From the NCBI GenBank assembly GCA_031551515.1, contig JAVBNL010000036.1, positions 43,388 to 107,387 of the forward strand: a DNA stretch of 64,000 nt. The letters are read 5' to 3'. Positions within the stretch are counted from its first letter, which is position 1, and each line of letters begins with the position of its first letter. Position numbers and translations under genes: made by a program. Source of the DNA: FLUQ01 sp031551515. Lineage in GTDB: Bacteria; Desulfobacterota; Desulfovibrionia; Desulfovibrionales; Desulfovibrionaceae. This document shows, one piece after another, positions 25,980-34,635 of the stretch. The notes beneath the pieces are model-generated. The model was not told the origin of the DNA. It searched no databases and was given only the letters and a program-made list of their open reading frames with translations.

Positions 25980-27257
25980 TCAATGCTGTTTAAGCAGGCG
26001 GGGCTGAATGCGGCCGTCCGCCGCAAAGGTGATGTTCACCGGGTCGCCCAGAATCTCCATGCCCTTCTTGGCCTGCACTTCCGGCAGCAGCGCTTCGGAA
26101 ATGTAGCACTCTTCCAGAAACAGGGTGTTGGGCACGATGATCAGACGCGCCTTTTCCGGCGAAACGCTGCCGGACAGGCATTGCAGAATGGTTTCAAGAA
26201 CTTCTTTTTCCGTATCGAAGTGCACGGGAATCTTCGCCCGGATGGGGAAGGTCGCGGTCAGGCAGTTGAGATAGGTCGGTTTCTTGTCGATTTTGTCCAC
26301 CAGCTTCTGGGTGGTGAAATCGGCAAGCCCGACGCCCGTGGCGTTGCCGTGCGACTCTTCCGACAGATCCATGATGGCCAGATAACGCATGTGCGGGTCC
26401 ACGGGTTCCGGTTCGCCCTGAATGCACAAGCGCCCGATGATGTTGGTATCCATGCCGGTGCCGCTGTAGTTTTTGCCCATTTCTTCAACAATCAGGGCAT
26501 GCAGCTGGGTGACGGGCAAAGACGGCATCAGGGTCTTGGAATACGCCAAGATCTTGGCTTCTTCTTCCAGCAGTTTTGTGGCGGGCACCGCCTGGATCAA
26601 GGCCGTTTCTTCATACGCGTTTTCCACCACGGCAATGCCGCCGATGACCGGCATCTTTTCCAGGATCAATCTGCCCACATCCTGCAGCAGAATCGGCAGG
26701 TCCGTGGCCTTGCCCTGGCTGTGGAACTGCCGCGCGCCCGGGGGGCCGCCCAAGCCCACGACCAATTTTTTGATCAGGCCGCTTTCAATCTCGCCCTTGA
26801 ACGAGGTGTGCGTCTTAACCCGGTTCAAGGGGACGATGGCGTCCACTTCAAAGGCGGAATCCAGCATATAGGCATGCAGCCCCCGAGAGGTAACGCCTAT
26901 TTCCCTGCCGGCGGCACAGGTGATGATGGGAGCGCCAACGCTTTTCTCCGTAATGCCCAGGCTTTCCAGCAGTTCCGCCTGCCCTTCTTTCGTGCCGCCG
27001 CCGTGGCTGCCCATGGCCGCAAGGAACACGGGCTTGGCTCCCGCTTCACGCACCGCATCGGCCGCGGCAACCAGCATGGGCACGATGTTTTGCACCCCGC
27101 GGCTGCCCACGGTAATGCCCACGGTTTTGCCGGCGCCTATGCCCGCACCGTTCAAAAGGACACGCATTTCAGCCGCCACGGTCGCGGAAATATCTTCGAC
27201 CTTGGGGCGGGGAAAATGCTGCCGCACCTTGATCAGTTTCGGAAGAGATATAGCCAT
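25980..27257 (-). CDS. LarA-like (DUF2088) protein
   Basis: 425 residues, the length of the lactate racemase LarA family. LarA enzymes isomerise 2-hydroxy acids using a nickel-pincer cofactor. The N-terminal Rossmann-like domain and GSHGGGTKEG, VKTHTSFKGEIESGL and ARQFHSQGKA (His/Lys positions comparable to the LarA active site) are visible, but the local sequences differ from true LarA, so a different hydroxy acid is likely. AGGA lies before the ATG. It is downstream of, and in one operon with, an SLC13-type carboxylate transporter. No larB/C/E cofactor genes are in the window. Confidence 0.82.
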   Translation of the reverse strand: MAISLPKLIKVRQHFPRPKVEDISATVAAEMRVLLNGAGIGAGKTVGITVGSRGVQNIVPMLVAAADAVREAGAKPVFLAAMGSHGGGTKEGQAELLESLGITEKSVGAPIITCAAGREIGVTSRGLHAYMLDSAFEVDAIVPLNRVKTHTSFKGEIESGLIKKLVVGLGGPPGARQFHSQGKATDLPILLQDVGRLILEKMPVIGGIAVVENAYEETALIQAVPATKLLEEEAKILAYSKTLMPSLPVTQLHALIVEEMGKNYSGTGMDTNIIGRLCIQGEPEPVDPHMRYLAIMDLSEESHGNATGVGLADFTTQKLVDKIDKKPTYLNCLTATFPIRAKIPVHFDTEKEVLETILQCLSGSVSPEKARLIIVPNTLFLEECYISEALLPEVQAKKGMEILGDPVNITFAADGRIQPRLLKQH

Positions 27258-27272
27258 GGCATATCCTGCTTT

Positions 27273-28736
27273 TCAATAAAGATTGATGAGAGGGAACCAG
27301 ATAAAAGCCGTTAACGCCCACAATGCCCAAGCCGCCAGCCCCACAAAACAGGAAGCTTTGATCTGTTCGGAAACCGTGTAGTATCCCGCGCCGAACATGA
27401 TGATGTTGCCCATGGTGTTGAAGGGCAAAAACAAGGCGTAGCCCATCAAAATCGCCAACGGCAGCACGAACCCGGCCACAGGAAAGTTAAAGGTCTGCGC
27501 CAGGCCGATATAAATGGGGATCATGACGCCGGCCATGGCGGTGGTCGTCGACCAGATCACGTGGCTAAAAATAGTAAAGCCCATGAGAATAATCAAGAGC
27601 GGCATCATACTGACTTCCGTCAGGCCCATGGAGGCGATAAGCGATTTGATGACCCATTCAAAAGCTTTGGTTTTCATCAGCGCGGAACTCAAGGTTAACA
27701 CGCCTCCGAAATAGACGAACAATTCCCAGGGGATAGATTTCTGCGCGTCCTGCCAGGTCAAAACGCCGATTTTGGGCAAGAGGATAAGCAAAGAGACGAA
27801 AAAAGCCACCATGGACGAGTCGAAACGGTGCCACATGTCGGATGCCCACAGGCAAAGCGCCAGCAAAAAGAAGGCTATGGCCTTTTTTTCGCGAACGGAC
27901 ATGGGGCCCATGCGGTCGAGTTCGTCTTTGATGTATTCCAGCCCGCCGGGGATGGATTTCATTTCGGGCGGATATAATTTCAGCGGAATCCACATGGCCG
28001 CGAAAAGCACGAGAAGGTTGGTGGGCAGGGCCGCAAGGGTCCAGAACCCCCAGGTCGTGAATGCGGTCGCGCCGGTGACGGCGACGATCATGCCGATGGC
28101 CACGGGGTTGGGTATGGTGCCGGTTAAAAAGGCCGAAGCCGTAATGTTGGACGCAAAGGTGTTGGCCAGGAAAAGCCCCTTGCCGAAATTGCTGCCCCCT
28201 TTTTCCAGTTTGTATGACTGGGCCACGCCTTCAATGATCGGCAGCATGGCCGCCGTGCGCGCGGTGTTCGAGGGAGTCAGCGGGGCCACGATAAGGTTGG
28301 CGATCATGGGGGCGAAGGTCGCGCCCATGGGAGTTTTGCCGAACAGGCGCATCATCTGCAAAGCGACGCGCCGGGCAACGCCGGTCTGGGTCATTGAAAT
28401 GGAAATGATGAAACCGGTGACCAGCAGCCAGAGAGAGGAAGTGGAAAAGCCACTGATAACAAAGCCCGATTGCCGGATGAGCGCGCCTGAAGCATTGACC
28501 TTGCCCTCAAGGTTGCCGACCCAAAAATAAAGAAGAACAATAATAAGGAAAGTGCTGGTGGCGAAAGATACGCCGATGGTTATCCAGAGAATAACCGCTC
28601 CGCCGAATATGGTCAGCAGTTTGTGCTGCACCAGGGTCATGCTGGCGGGGGTGGGCAGCATCCAGATAAGCAGGCCGACAAGGATGCTGAGAATCAATCC
28701 ATACTTTTTCCCAAAGTCTTCGAACTTGTTCGCCAT
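27273..28736 (-). CDS. SLC13/DASS-family carboxylate transporter
   Basis: 487 residues with about 12 membrane segments. The two carboxylate-binding signature motifs are present: SNTARTAAML (near residue 158) and STTTAMAG (near 395), plus PFNTMGNIIM near the end. The family imports di- or tricarboxylates or sulfonates with Na+. The LarA-like gene follows 15 bases later, suggesting uptake and isomerisation of the same hydroxy acid. It is preceded by a 330-base gap. Confidence 0.88.
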   Translation of the reverse strand: MANKFEDFGKKYGLILSILVGLLIWMLPTPASMTLVQHKLLTIFGGAVILWITIGVSFATSTFLIIVLLYFWVGNLEGKVNASGALIRQSGFVISGFSTSSLWLLVTGFIISISMTQTGVARRVALQMMRLFGKTPMGATFAPMIANLIVAPLTPSNTARTAAMLPIIEGVAQSYKLEKGGSNFGKGLFLANTFASNITASAFLTGTIPNPVAIGMIVAVTGATAFTTWGFWTLAALPTNLLVLFAAMWIPLKLYPPEMKSIPGGLEYIKDELDRMGPMSVREKKAIAFFLLALCLWASDMWHRFDSSMVAFFVSLLILLPKIGVLTWQDAQKSIPWELFVYFGGVLTLSSALMKTKAFEWVIKSLIASMGLTEVSMMPLLIILMGFTIFSHVIWSTTTAMAGVMIPIYIGLAQTFNFPVAGFVLPLAILMGYALFLPFNTMGNIIMFGAGYYTVSEQIKASCFVGLAAWALWALTAFIWFPLINLY

Positions 28737-29066
28737 GATATCCCCTCAGTGTCAAAGTGTGAGTTGGGGTGAGCGTCAAACGTGCGCTCCACGGTGTCCG
28801 ATATGCAAACCTCCTGCTTGTCGTACAATCTGATATTCGTAGACATATTCCAGATTTAAAAAAAAGTTAAGCAAAATTTTCCGAAATGCCTTGACTAATA
28901 CCGGCCATGTGATCCAATATTGCCGCCCAGCATATAGTTGATATATGAGGAGTCACCCCTTTGGATGTTCGCGCACGCCGGGTCTCAGCCCGGCCATTCC
29001 GCAAAGCAATACGATGCTTCTACCGCTTAGGCAGTAGGAGCATCTTGCTTTTTGGGGGGCATATTC
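28737..29066. other. Structured intergenic region
   Basis: No gene is seen. On the minus side it must hold the promoter of the SLC13 operon, and the tract near 28858-28870 is AT-rich. On the plus side, GCCGGG/CCCGGC form a small hairpin (28978-28995), followed by a larger hairpin at 29004-29053. Confidence 0.5.
29004..29053 (+). promoter_or_regulatory. Hairpin with T-run just before the NIF3 gene
   Basis: AAGCAA (29004-29009) pairs with TTGCTT (29045-29050), and an 11-bp stem lies inside with one G-U pair; a T-run follows. It could be an attenuator or the terminator of a short upstream RNA. Confidence 0.45.
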
Positions 29067-29888
29067 ATGAAAGTATCTGAAATTATTGGCTGCATTGAAA
29101 ATATCGCTCCTCTGTGCGCGGCCGCCCCCTGGGATAAACCCGGCATGCAGGTCGCATCGCACCGGGATGCGGCGGAGCATCTGGCCGTTTTGCTCGACCC
29201 GACGCCGGATGCGGTGCGCAAGGCTCTGGCGGCCGGGGCGGATATGATTCTGGCCCACCACCCGCTCAGCATGCAGCCGCGCTTTCCTGATACGCTTGAT
29301 GCGTACCACGCCGTTCTCAGCCTGCTTTTCACCCATGACACGCCGTTGTACAGCGCACACACTTCGCTGGACGCCAACCTTTGCGGCCCCGCGGCCTGGT
29401 TGGCGGACGCACTGAACCTGCAAAAACGAGCCACGCTTGAAGTGCTGCACGAACGCCCGGAAGTTGGGCTTCCGTATGGTTTCGGCATTGCGGGCACATT
29501 GCCCGAGCCCATGCCCTATGCCGCGTTCACGAATCTGCTCGCTTCTCTGATCGGCAAAAGCGCCTGGTCGGCCGCAGGCCCCAAACCTGAAACGGTTGCC
29601 GTTGTCGCGTATTGCCCCGGTTCCGGCGCGCCATTGGCGGATGCGGCAGCCAACGCGCGGGCCGACGTCTATATCACGGGCGACGTCAAATACCACGCCG
29701 CTCTTGAAGCCCGCATCCGCATTCTGGATGTCGGGCATTTCGTGTTGGAGGAAATAATGATGCAACAGCTTGCCGTGCGGTTGCGACAAGCCTTACCCAC
29801 ACTTTCCGTCACTTTTTTTCCGGCCACCGACCCCCTTGTTTTTGAGGGAGGCTGCAATACACGGCCGGACATTTGCTCAGGCCTTTGA
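29067..29888 (+). CDS. NIF3/YbgI-family dinuclear-metal protein
   Basis: 273 residues. The conserved metal-site pieces are visible: ILAHHPL, YSAHTSLD, GDVKYHAALEA and DVGHFVLEE. The family forms a hexameric toroid with two metals per subunit; a GTP cyclohydrolase-like activity has been proposed but the biological role is unclear. ATG 29067 follows GGGGGG. The zinc-ribbon gene comes 21 bases after the stop, and the pair is commonly adjacent in related genomes. Confidence 0.9.
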   Translation: MKVSEIIGCIENIAPLCAAAPWDKPGMQVASHRDAAEHLAVLLDPTPDAVRKALAAGADMILAHHPLSMQPRFPDTLDAYHAVLSLLFTHDTPLYSAHTSLDANLCGPAAWLADALNLQKRATLEVLHERPEVGLPYGFGIAGTLPEPMPYAAFTNLLASLIGKSAWSAAGPKPETVAVVAYCPGSGAPLADAAANARADVYITGDVKYHAALEARIRILDVGHFVLEEIMMQQLAVRLRQALPTLSVTFFPATDPLVFEGGCNTRPDICSGL

Positions 29889-29909
29889 GCCGTTCTTCAG
29901 GAGGATGTT

Positions 29910-30635
29910 TTGAGCTTGTATCTGAAACAAATCGAACAATTGGTGGCTTTGCAGAAAGTGGACGACGAAATTTTCGTTATCCGCCAGGATATGGAAAGAG
30001 CCCCCAAAGAAGTTGAGGAATTGCGCGCGCAGTTTGCCGAACTGGAAGAACAGAAAAGCCGTCTCAACGATAAAATGGCGCATCTGCGTGAGCAGGCCAA
30101 GCGGCTTGATTTCGATATCGACTCTGATGTCGGCAAAATCAAGAAAAGCAAAAACAAACTGATGCAGGTCGGCAACGCCAAAGAATACCATGCCATGATG
30201 CGCGAAATGGATTCGTTGGAAAAGTCCAACCGCTCTCGTGAAGAAGAAAAGATGACCCTGGCGGAAGAGCTGGAACGCCAACGGGCCTCCATGGCCGAAG
30301 TTGACGAACGATTTGAGGGGATGCAGACGGATCTGGCGGCCAAAGAATCGAGCCTTGCCTCGCGCGTGAGCCAGGCTGAAAAAAGCCTCAAGGTTTTGGA
30401 TGCCCGCCGCAGCGAAACCGGCAAGGAAATTCCCTTGCCGGTGCTCTCTCGCTATGAGTTCATCCGCCAGCGCCTGCCCCATCCGGTCATCGTTTCCGTC
30501 AAGGGCGGCGTCTGCTCCGGCTGTAACATCGCCATTCCGCCCCAGGGATATATCGAGTTGCAAAAAGGGGCGCAGATTCTCTCTTGCCCCAACTGCCAAC
30601 GGCTCATCTACTGGAGCGAACACTTCAGCGAATAA
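29910..30635 (+). CDS. Coiled-coil protein with C-terminal zinc ribbon
   Basis: 241 residues. Residues ~5-170 form a long antiparallel-type coiled coil rich in Glu/Lys/Leu; the C-terminus has the Cys4 zinc ribbon GVCSGCNI...SCPNCQR. Proteins of this kind (DUF-type, related to CT398/HP0958) act in flagellar export or RpoN handling in some bacteria. HP0958 is known to stabilise RpoN, and sigma-54 promoters are present in this window; the link is inference. The start is TTG, placed 5-6 bases after AGGAGG; an overlapping ATG at 29905 is out of frame. Confidence 0.88.
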   Translation: MSLYLKQIEQLVALQKVDDEIFVIRQDMERAPKEVEELRAQFAELEEQKSRLNDKMAHLREQAKRLDFDIDSDVGKIKKSKNKLMQVGNAKEYHAMMREMDSLEKSNRSREEEKMTLAEELERQRASMAEVDERFEGMQTDLAAKESSLASRVSQAEKSLKVLDARRSETGKEIPLPVLSRYEFIRQRLPHPVIVSVKGGVCSGCNIAIPPQGYIELQKGAQILSCPNCQRLIYWSEHFSE

Positions 30636-30695
30636 GTATGAGGGGCGCGATGCGCCCCTCTCGCTTTTTCCGGCATTTTCTTCTATATCCCCAGT

Positions 30696-31062
30696 GGGAG
30701 CCGGACGGGTCATCGCCGCGGTTGCAAAACCGGGGAGGAAAGTCCGGGCTCTATAGGGCAAAACGCCGGGTAACGCCCGGAGGGGGCGACCCCTGGAAAG
30801 CGCCACAGAAAGCAAACCGCCGGCCGGGTAACACCGGTCAGGTAAGGGTGAAACGGTGGGGTAAGAGCCCACCAGTCCGGGCGGTAACGTCCGGAGCTAG
30901 GCAAACCCCGTTCAGAGCAAGACCAAATAGGGGGGCGTCATGAGCCGGCCCGGCCATGCCCCCGGGTAGGTTGCTTGAGGCGGCGGGTAACCGTCGTCCG
31001 AGAGGAATGATGACCTCTCGCGCATAGCGCGGGAACAGAACCCGGCTTATAGTCCGGCTCCC
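30696..31062 (+). ncRNA. rnpB: RNase P RNA (type A)
   Basis: The catalytic RNA of RNase P, which matures tRNA 5' ends. P1 is formed by GGGAGCCGGAC at the start and GTCCGGCTCCC at the end. The conserved CR-I core GAGGAAAGTCCGGGCT and CR-V core ACAGAACCCGGCTTAT are both present at the right places, along with GC-rich P3 and P12-like hairpins. Length about 367 bases. ispDF begins only 15 bases later and no obvious terminator intervenes. Confidence 0.97.
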
Positions 31063-31076
31063 TTAAAAAGATCATT

Positions 31077-32279
31077 ATGCAGTGTTGGGTAATCATAGCC
31101 GCAGGCGGGCAGGGGCTCAGGCTGGGCGAACAAACCGGCGGCAAACCCAAACAGTTTTTGCCGCTGGCGGGCGATCCTTTATACTGGCGCTCCGCATTGC
31201 CTTTCACCCACATCCCGCGCATCAGGGGAATGGTTTTCGTCTTTCCACCCGCCCTGCTCACTGAAGCGGGGGCGGAGCTTGAAGAACTCGTCCGGCGCGA
31301 CGCCCCGGGCCTGCCCTGGCGCATCGCGCCGGGCGGCGCTTCCCGGCAGGATTCCGTAGCGAACGGCATAGCGGCCCTGCCCAAAGAATGCGACCATGTT
31401 CTGGTGCACGACGCGGCCCGCCCTTTTACCCCCCCTGCCCTGATCAACAGGGTTCTTGACGGCCTGGCCGGCGGGCATGCCGGGGTTATTCCCGGCACCA
31501 TGCTGACCGACACGGTCAAAGAGGTTGATAATGCGGGCATCGTCACCGCAACGCCGCCGCGCGAAACCCTGCGGGCCGTGCAAACGCCTCAGGGCTTTGC
31601 CCTTTCCCCGTTGCGCCTTGCCCACGCGCGGGCTCGGGAAGAAAACTTTGCCGTCACCGACGACGCGGCCCTGCTTGAACGCTACGGGCACCCGGTATTG
31701 GTCGTCGAAGGCGACGAAGCCAACCGCAAAATCACAACCCCGGCCGATCTTGCCCTGTTGCGGGAAAACGCCCCCCAGGAAAACGCCATGAGCAGCCTTT
31801 TGCCTGTCACCGGTTTCGGCTATGACGTGCACCGCTATGGCGGCAACCGTCCTTTTGTGCTCGGCGGGGTCGCCGTTCCAACCGATATCACCGTTTCCGC
31901 CCATTCCGACGGCGATGTGCTTTTACACGCGTTGATGGACGCTCTGCTGGGGTGCCTCGGCATGGGAGACCTCGGGGAATTGTTTCCCGATTCTTCGGCT
32001 GAATATGACGGCATCAGCAGCGGCGTGCTGCTGGCGGAAGTCATGCGTCTGGTTCACAAGCAAGGCCTTGTCGTAACGCACGCGGACCTGACCGTTGTGG
32101 CGCAAGTGCCGAAAATCGCCCCCCTTCGCTGGCAGATCGCCAAAAACATCGCATCACTGCTGCAATTGCCGCTATCGTCGGTCAATGTCAAAGCCACGAC
32201 GGAAGAACGCCTGGGCTTTACCGGCGAAAAACTGGGCATCAAGGCATACGCGCTGGTTACCGGTCTGAAACGGCCGTAG
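31077..32279 (+). CDS. ispDF: Bifunctional IspD-IspF isoprenoid enzyme
   Basis: 400 residues. The N-terminal ~235 residues are IspD (4-diphosphocytidyl-2-C-methylerythritol synthase; nucleotide motif AAGGQGLRLGEQTGGKPKQF). The C-terminal ~160 are IspF (2,4-cyclodiphosphate synthase; GFGYDVHRYG with Asp/His zinc ligands, AHSDGDVLLHA, and TEERLGFTG). The fusion handles two non-consecutive steps of the MEP pathway. The ATG at 31077 has a weak ribosome site right after the RNase P RNA, suggesting read-through transcription. Confidence 0.95.
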   Translation: MQCWVIIAAGGQGLRLGEQTGGKPKQFLPLAGDPLYWRSALPFTHIPRIRGMVFVFPPALLTEAGAELEELVRRDAPGLPWRIAPGGASRQDSVANGIAALPKECDHVLVHDAARPFTPPALINRVLDGLAGGHAGVIPGTMLTDTVKEVDNAGIVTATPPRETLRAVQTPQGFALSPLRLAHARAREENFAVTDDAALLERYGHPVLVVEGDEANRKITTPADLALLRENAPQENAMSSLLPVTGFGYDVHRYGGNRPFVLGGVAVPTDITVSAHSDGDVLLHALMDALLGCLGMGDLGELFPDSSAEYDGISSGVLLAEVMRLVHKQGLVVTHADLTVVAQVPKIAPLRWQIAKNIASLLQLPLSSVNVKATTEERLGFTGEKLGIKAYALVTGLKRP

Positions 32280-32354
32280 CCTTTCGCTTGTTGCCTCCGT
32301 TTCCGCTTGCGGATATACCGAGGTAACCGCGTTTTACTTTAACCCGTGAGCGTT

Positions 32355-34160
32355 ATGACGGACTCCATCACCTCTTCCGAAGCGTTTCCCTGGCTGGCCC
32401 ATTATGACGAGGGCGTTCCCACCGCATTCAGCTATGAGCCGGAGCCGCTTTGCGCCCTGCTGGACCGCGCCGCCGACGAAAATCCCCGGCAGACGGCTTG
32501 TTTGTTCCGCAATTACCGCGTTACCTATGGCGAGCTGCGCAAGCAGGCGGAAATCATGGCCGCCAATTTGCGCGAGCACGGCCTGAACGCGGGCGACAAA
32601 GTTTCGATCATGCTGCCCAACCTGCCGCAAACGGTGGTTTCTTTCTGGGCCGTGCTCAAAGCGGGCGGCGTGGTGGTGCTGACCAACCCGCTGTATATGG
32701 AAAAGGAGCTGGTGCAGCATATCACCGACGCCGGCGCCCGCTTCATGATCACCGTGGATCTCTGCTGGCCCAAACTCAGCGGCTTGCGCGGCCGGCTGGG
32801 CGTTGAAAAATATTTCATCACCAGCATTGCCGACGCGCTGCGTTTTCCCCTCAACTGGCTGTACCGCATCAAGGCGCGACGGGACGGCACCGCGAAACCC
32901 GTGCCCTATGACAACAGAGCCGTTTTTCCGTACACGCCGCTGCTGCGGGGTTCGCAACGCCTGGCTGTCAAGGTCGACAACCCCATTGAGACGCTGGCGC
33001 TTTTGCAATACACCGGCGGCACGACAGGAGAACCCAAAGGGGTGGAGCTTACCCACGCCAACCTGACCACCAACGTGGAACAGGCGCTCAGCGTGCTGCA
33101 CACCCTAAGAGGCAAACCGCACATTTTCGCGTCCTTGCTGCCCTTCTTTCACGTTTACGGCTTGTCCACCTGCCTCTTGGTGCCCACGGCGTTGCGGGCG
33201 ACTTCCGTGATCATTCCCCGGTACGACCCTGGGGAACTTCTACGTCTGATCCCCAAATACAAGGTCACTCTTTTTCCCGGCGCGCCCAGCGTATACCTCT
33301 CGCTGATGCAGCATAAGGAATTCACCAAGCACGACCTTTCCTGCATCCAATACTGTATCTCCGGCTCCGCCCCCATTCCCGCCGCCGCGCTGGAACGTTT
33401 TCAGACCCTGACCGGCTGCAAGGTCATCGAGGGGTACGGCCTGACCGAATGTTCGCCCATAACGCATCTCACGCCCACCCACGGCAAGCATAAATTCGGG
33501 TCCATCGGCATGCCTTTGCCGGGCACCGAGGCCAGAATCGTCGATATGGAAGTCGGCACTCTTTCCGTGCCGCAAGGCAAAGTCGGGGAACTGATCATCC
33601 GCGGGCCACAGGTTATGGGCGGTTATTACAACCGGCCGGACGACACGGCCAACACCGTGCGCAACGGCTGGCTGTACACGGGCGATATAGCCTACATGGA
33701 TGAAGACGGATATTTTTTCATTGTGGACCGCAAAAAGGACATGGTCATCGTGGGCGGGTACAACGTCTACCCGCGCGAGATCGACGACGTGCTGCTTGAA
33801 CACCCGAAAATCAAAGAGGCCGTGGCGGTCGCCATTTTGCACCCCACGCGCGGCGAGACGCTTAAAGCTTATGTTGTGCCCAAGGCCGGCGAAGAACTGA
33901 CCGTTGCCGAGATAGTAGGCTATTGCCGCAAACAGCTTGCCAACTATAAGGTGCCCAGGCAGGTGGAGTTTCGAGAAAGCCTGCCCCGGGCCATTACCGG
34001 CAAAGTGCTGCGCCGGGCGCTGCGCCTCGAGGAAATGGAAAAATATTCTCGCCAGGCCGATTACGTCACGCAGTTTCCGCATGAACAGGAAGAATGCGCC
34101 GAAGCGCAGCAGGCATGTCCCCCTTGCCCTTCTGACAACAAAGAAATGGACGGGGGCTGA
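32355..34160 (+). CDS. Long-chain fatty acid-CoA ligase (FadD-like)
   Basis: About 601 residues. Acyl-adenylate enzyme with the P-loop YTGGTTGEPKGVELTHANL near residue 220, YGLTECSP, GWLYTGDIAYMDEDG, and the hinge/A10 region DRKKDMVIVGGYNVYPREID; the catalytic Lys lies in ITGKVLRR. It activates fatty acids to CoA thioesters at the membrane. ATG 32355 and GTG 32346 are both possible starts; neither has a good ribosome site. The C-terminal ~40 residues (Cys- and Glu-rich) extend past the family core. dtd starts 4 bases later. Confidence 0.9.
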   Translation: MTDSITSSEAFPWLAHYDEGVPTAFSYEPEPLCALLDRAADENPRQTACLFRNYRVTYGELRKQAEIMAANLREHGLNAGDKVSIMLPNLPQTVVSFWAVLKAGGVVVLTNPLYMEKELVQHITDAGARFMITVDLCWPKLSGLRGRLGVEKYFITSIADALRFPLNWLYRIKARRDGTAKPVPYDNRAVFPYTPLLRGSQRLAVKVDNPIETLALLQYTGGTTGEPKGVELTHANLTTNVEQALSVLHTLRGKPHIFASLLPFFHVYGLSTCLLVPTALRATSVIIPRYDPGELLRLIPKYKVTLFPGAPSVYLSLMQHKEFTKHDLSCIQYCISGSAPIPAAALERFQTLTGCKVIEGYGLTECSPITHLTPTHGKHKFGSIGMPLPGTEARIVDMEVGTLSVPQGKVGELIIRGPQVMGGYYNRPDDTANTVRNGWLYTGDIAYMDEDGYFFIVDRKKDMVIVGGYNVYPREIDDVLLEHPKIKEAVAVAILHPTRGETLKAYVVPKAGEELTVAEIVGYCRKQLANYKVPRQVEFRESLPRAITGKVLRRALRLEEMEKYSRQADYVTQFPHEQEECAEAQQACPPCPSDNKEMDGG

Positions 34161-34163
34161 GTC

Positions 34164-34625
34164 GTGCGTCTGGTCATTCAGCGGGTGCGGCAAGCTTCCG
34201 TCGGCGTGGGCGGTGAACCCATCGCGGCTATCAATGTCGGCCTTGCCATACTGGTAGGTTTCGGGGCGGAAGACGCCGGTCCTGACGCCTGGCCGGGCAT
34301 CGAGGCCACATTGCGCAAACTGCCGTTACTGAGAATCTTTCCGGACGGCGACAAGCACATGAACGTCAACCTTGCCGATGTTGACGGTGAAATTTTACTG
34401 GTATCGCAATTCACGGTATACGCCGACTGCAGCAAAGGCAGACGCCCTTCTTTTCACCTGGCCTGCCCGCCGGAAGAAGCCGCCGTCCTGTATGGCAAAG
34501 CGTGCGAAACCATGCGGGCCATGCTGCCGGGCAAGGTGCAAAGCGGCATCTTCGCGGCGGATATGGATGTGGCGCTCGTCAACTGGGGCCCGGTGACGCT
34601 TATTCTGGACAGCAAGGACGTTTAA
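34164..34625 (+). CDS. dtd: D-aminoacyl-tRNA deacylase
   Basis: 153 residues, normal length. It removes D-amino acids from tRNA at a homodimer interface. The first motif MRLVIQRVRQASV, the catalytic VSQFTVYADCSKGRRPSF and the cis-proline motif NWGPVT (Trp where Asp or another residue is usual) are visible. The start is GTG at 34164, translationally linked to the acyl-CoA ligase. Confidence 0.94.
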   Translation: MRLVIQRVRQASVGVGGEPIAAINVGLAILVGFGAEDAGPDAWPGIEATLRKLPLLRIFPDGDKHMNVNLADVDGEILLVSQFTVYADCSKGRRPSFHLACPPEEAAVLYGKACETMRAMLPGKVQSGIFAADMDVALVNWGPVTLILDSKDV

Positions 34626-34635
34626 GGAGGCGACA

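Noticed and set aside
25983..27314. A 443-codon plus-strand frame opposite the LarA-like gene
   Set aside because: Shadow frame; the minus-strand LarA-like protein has clear family motifs, a ribosome site and operon context.
30584..30943. Open frames inside the RNase P RNA
   Set aside because: The region is a structural RNA with conserved P1, CR-I and CR-V elements.
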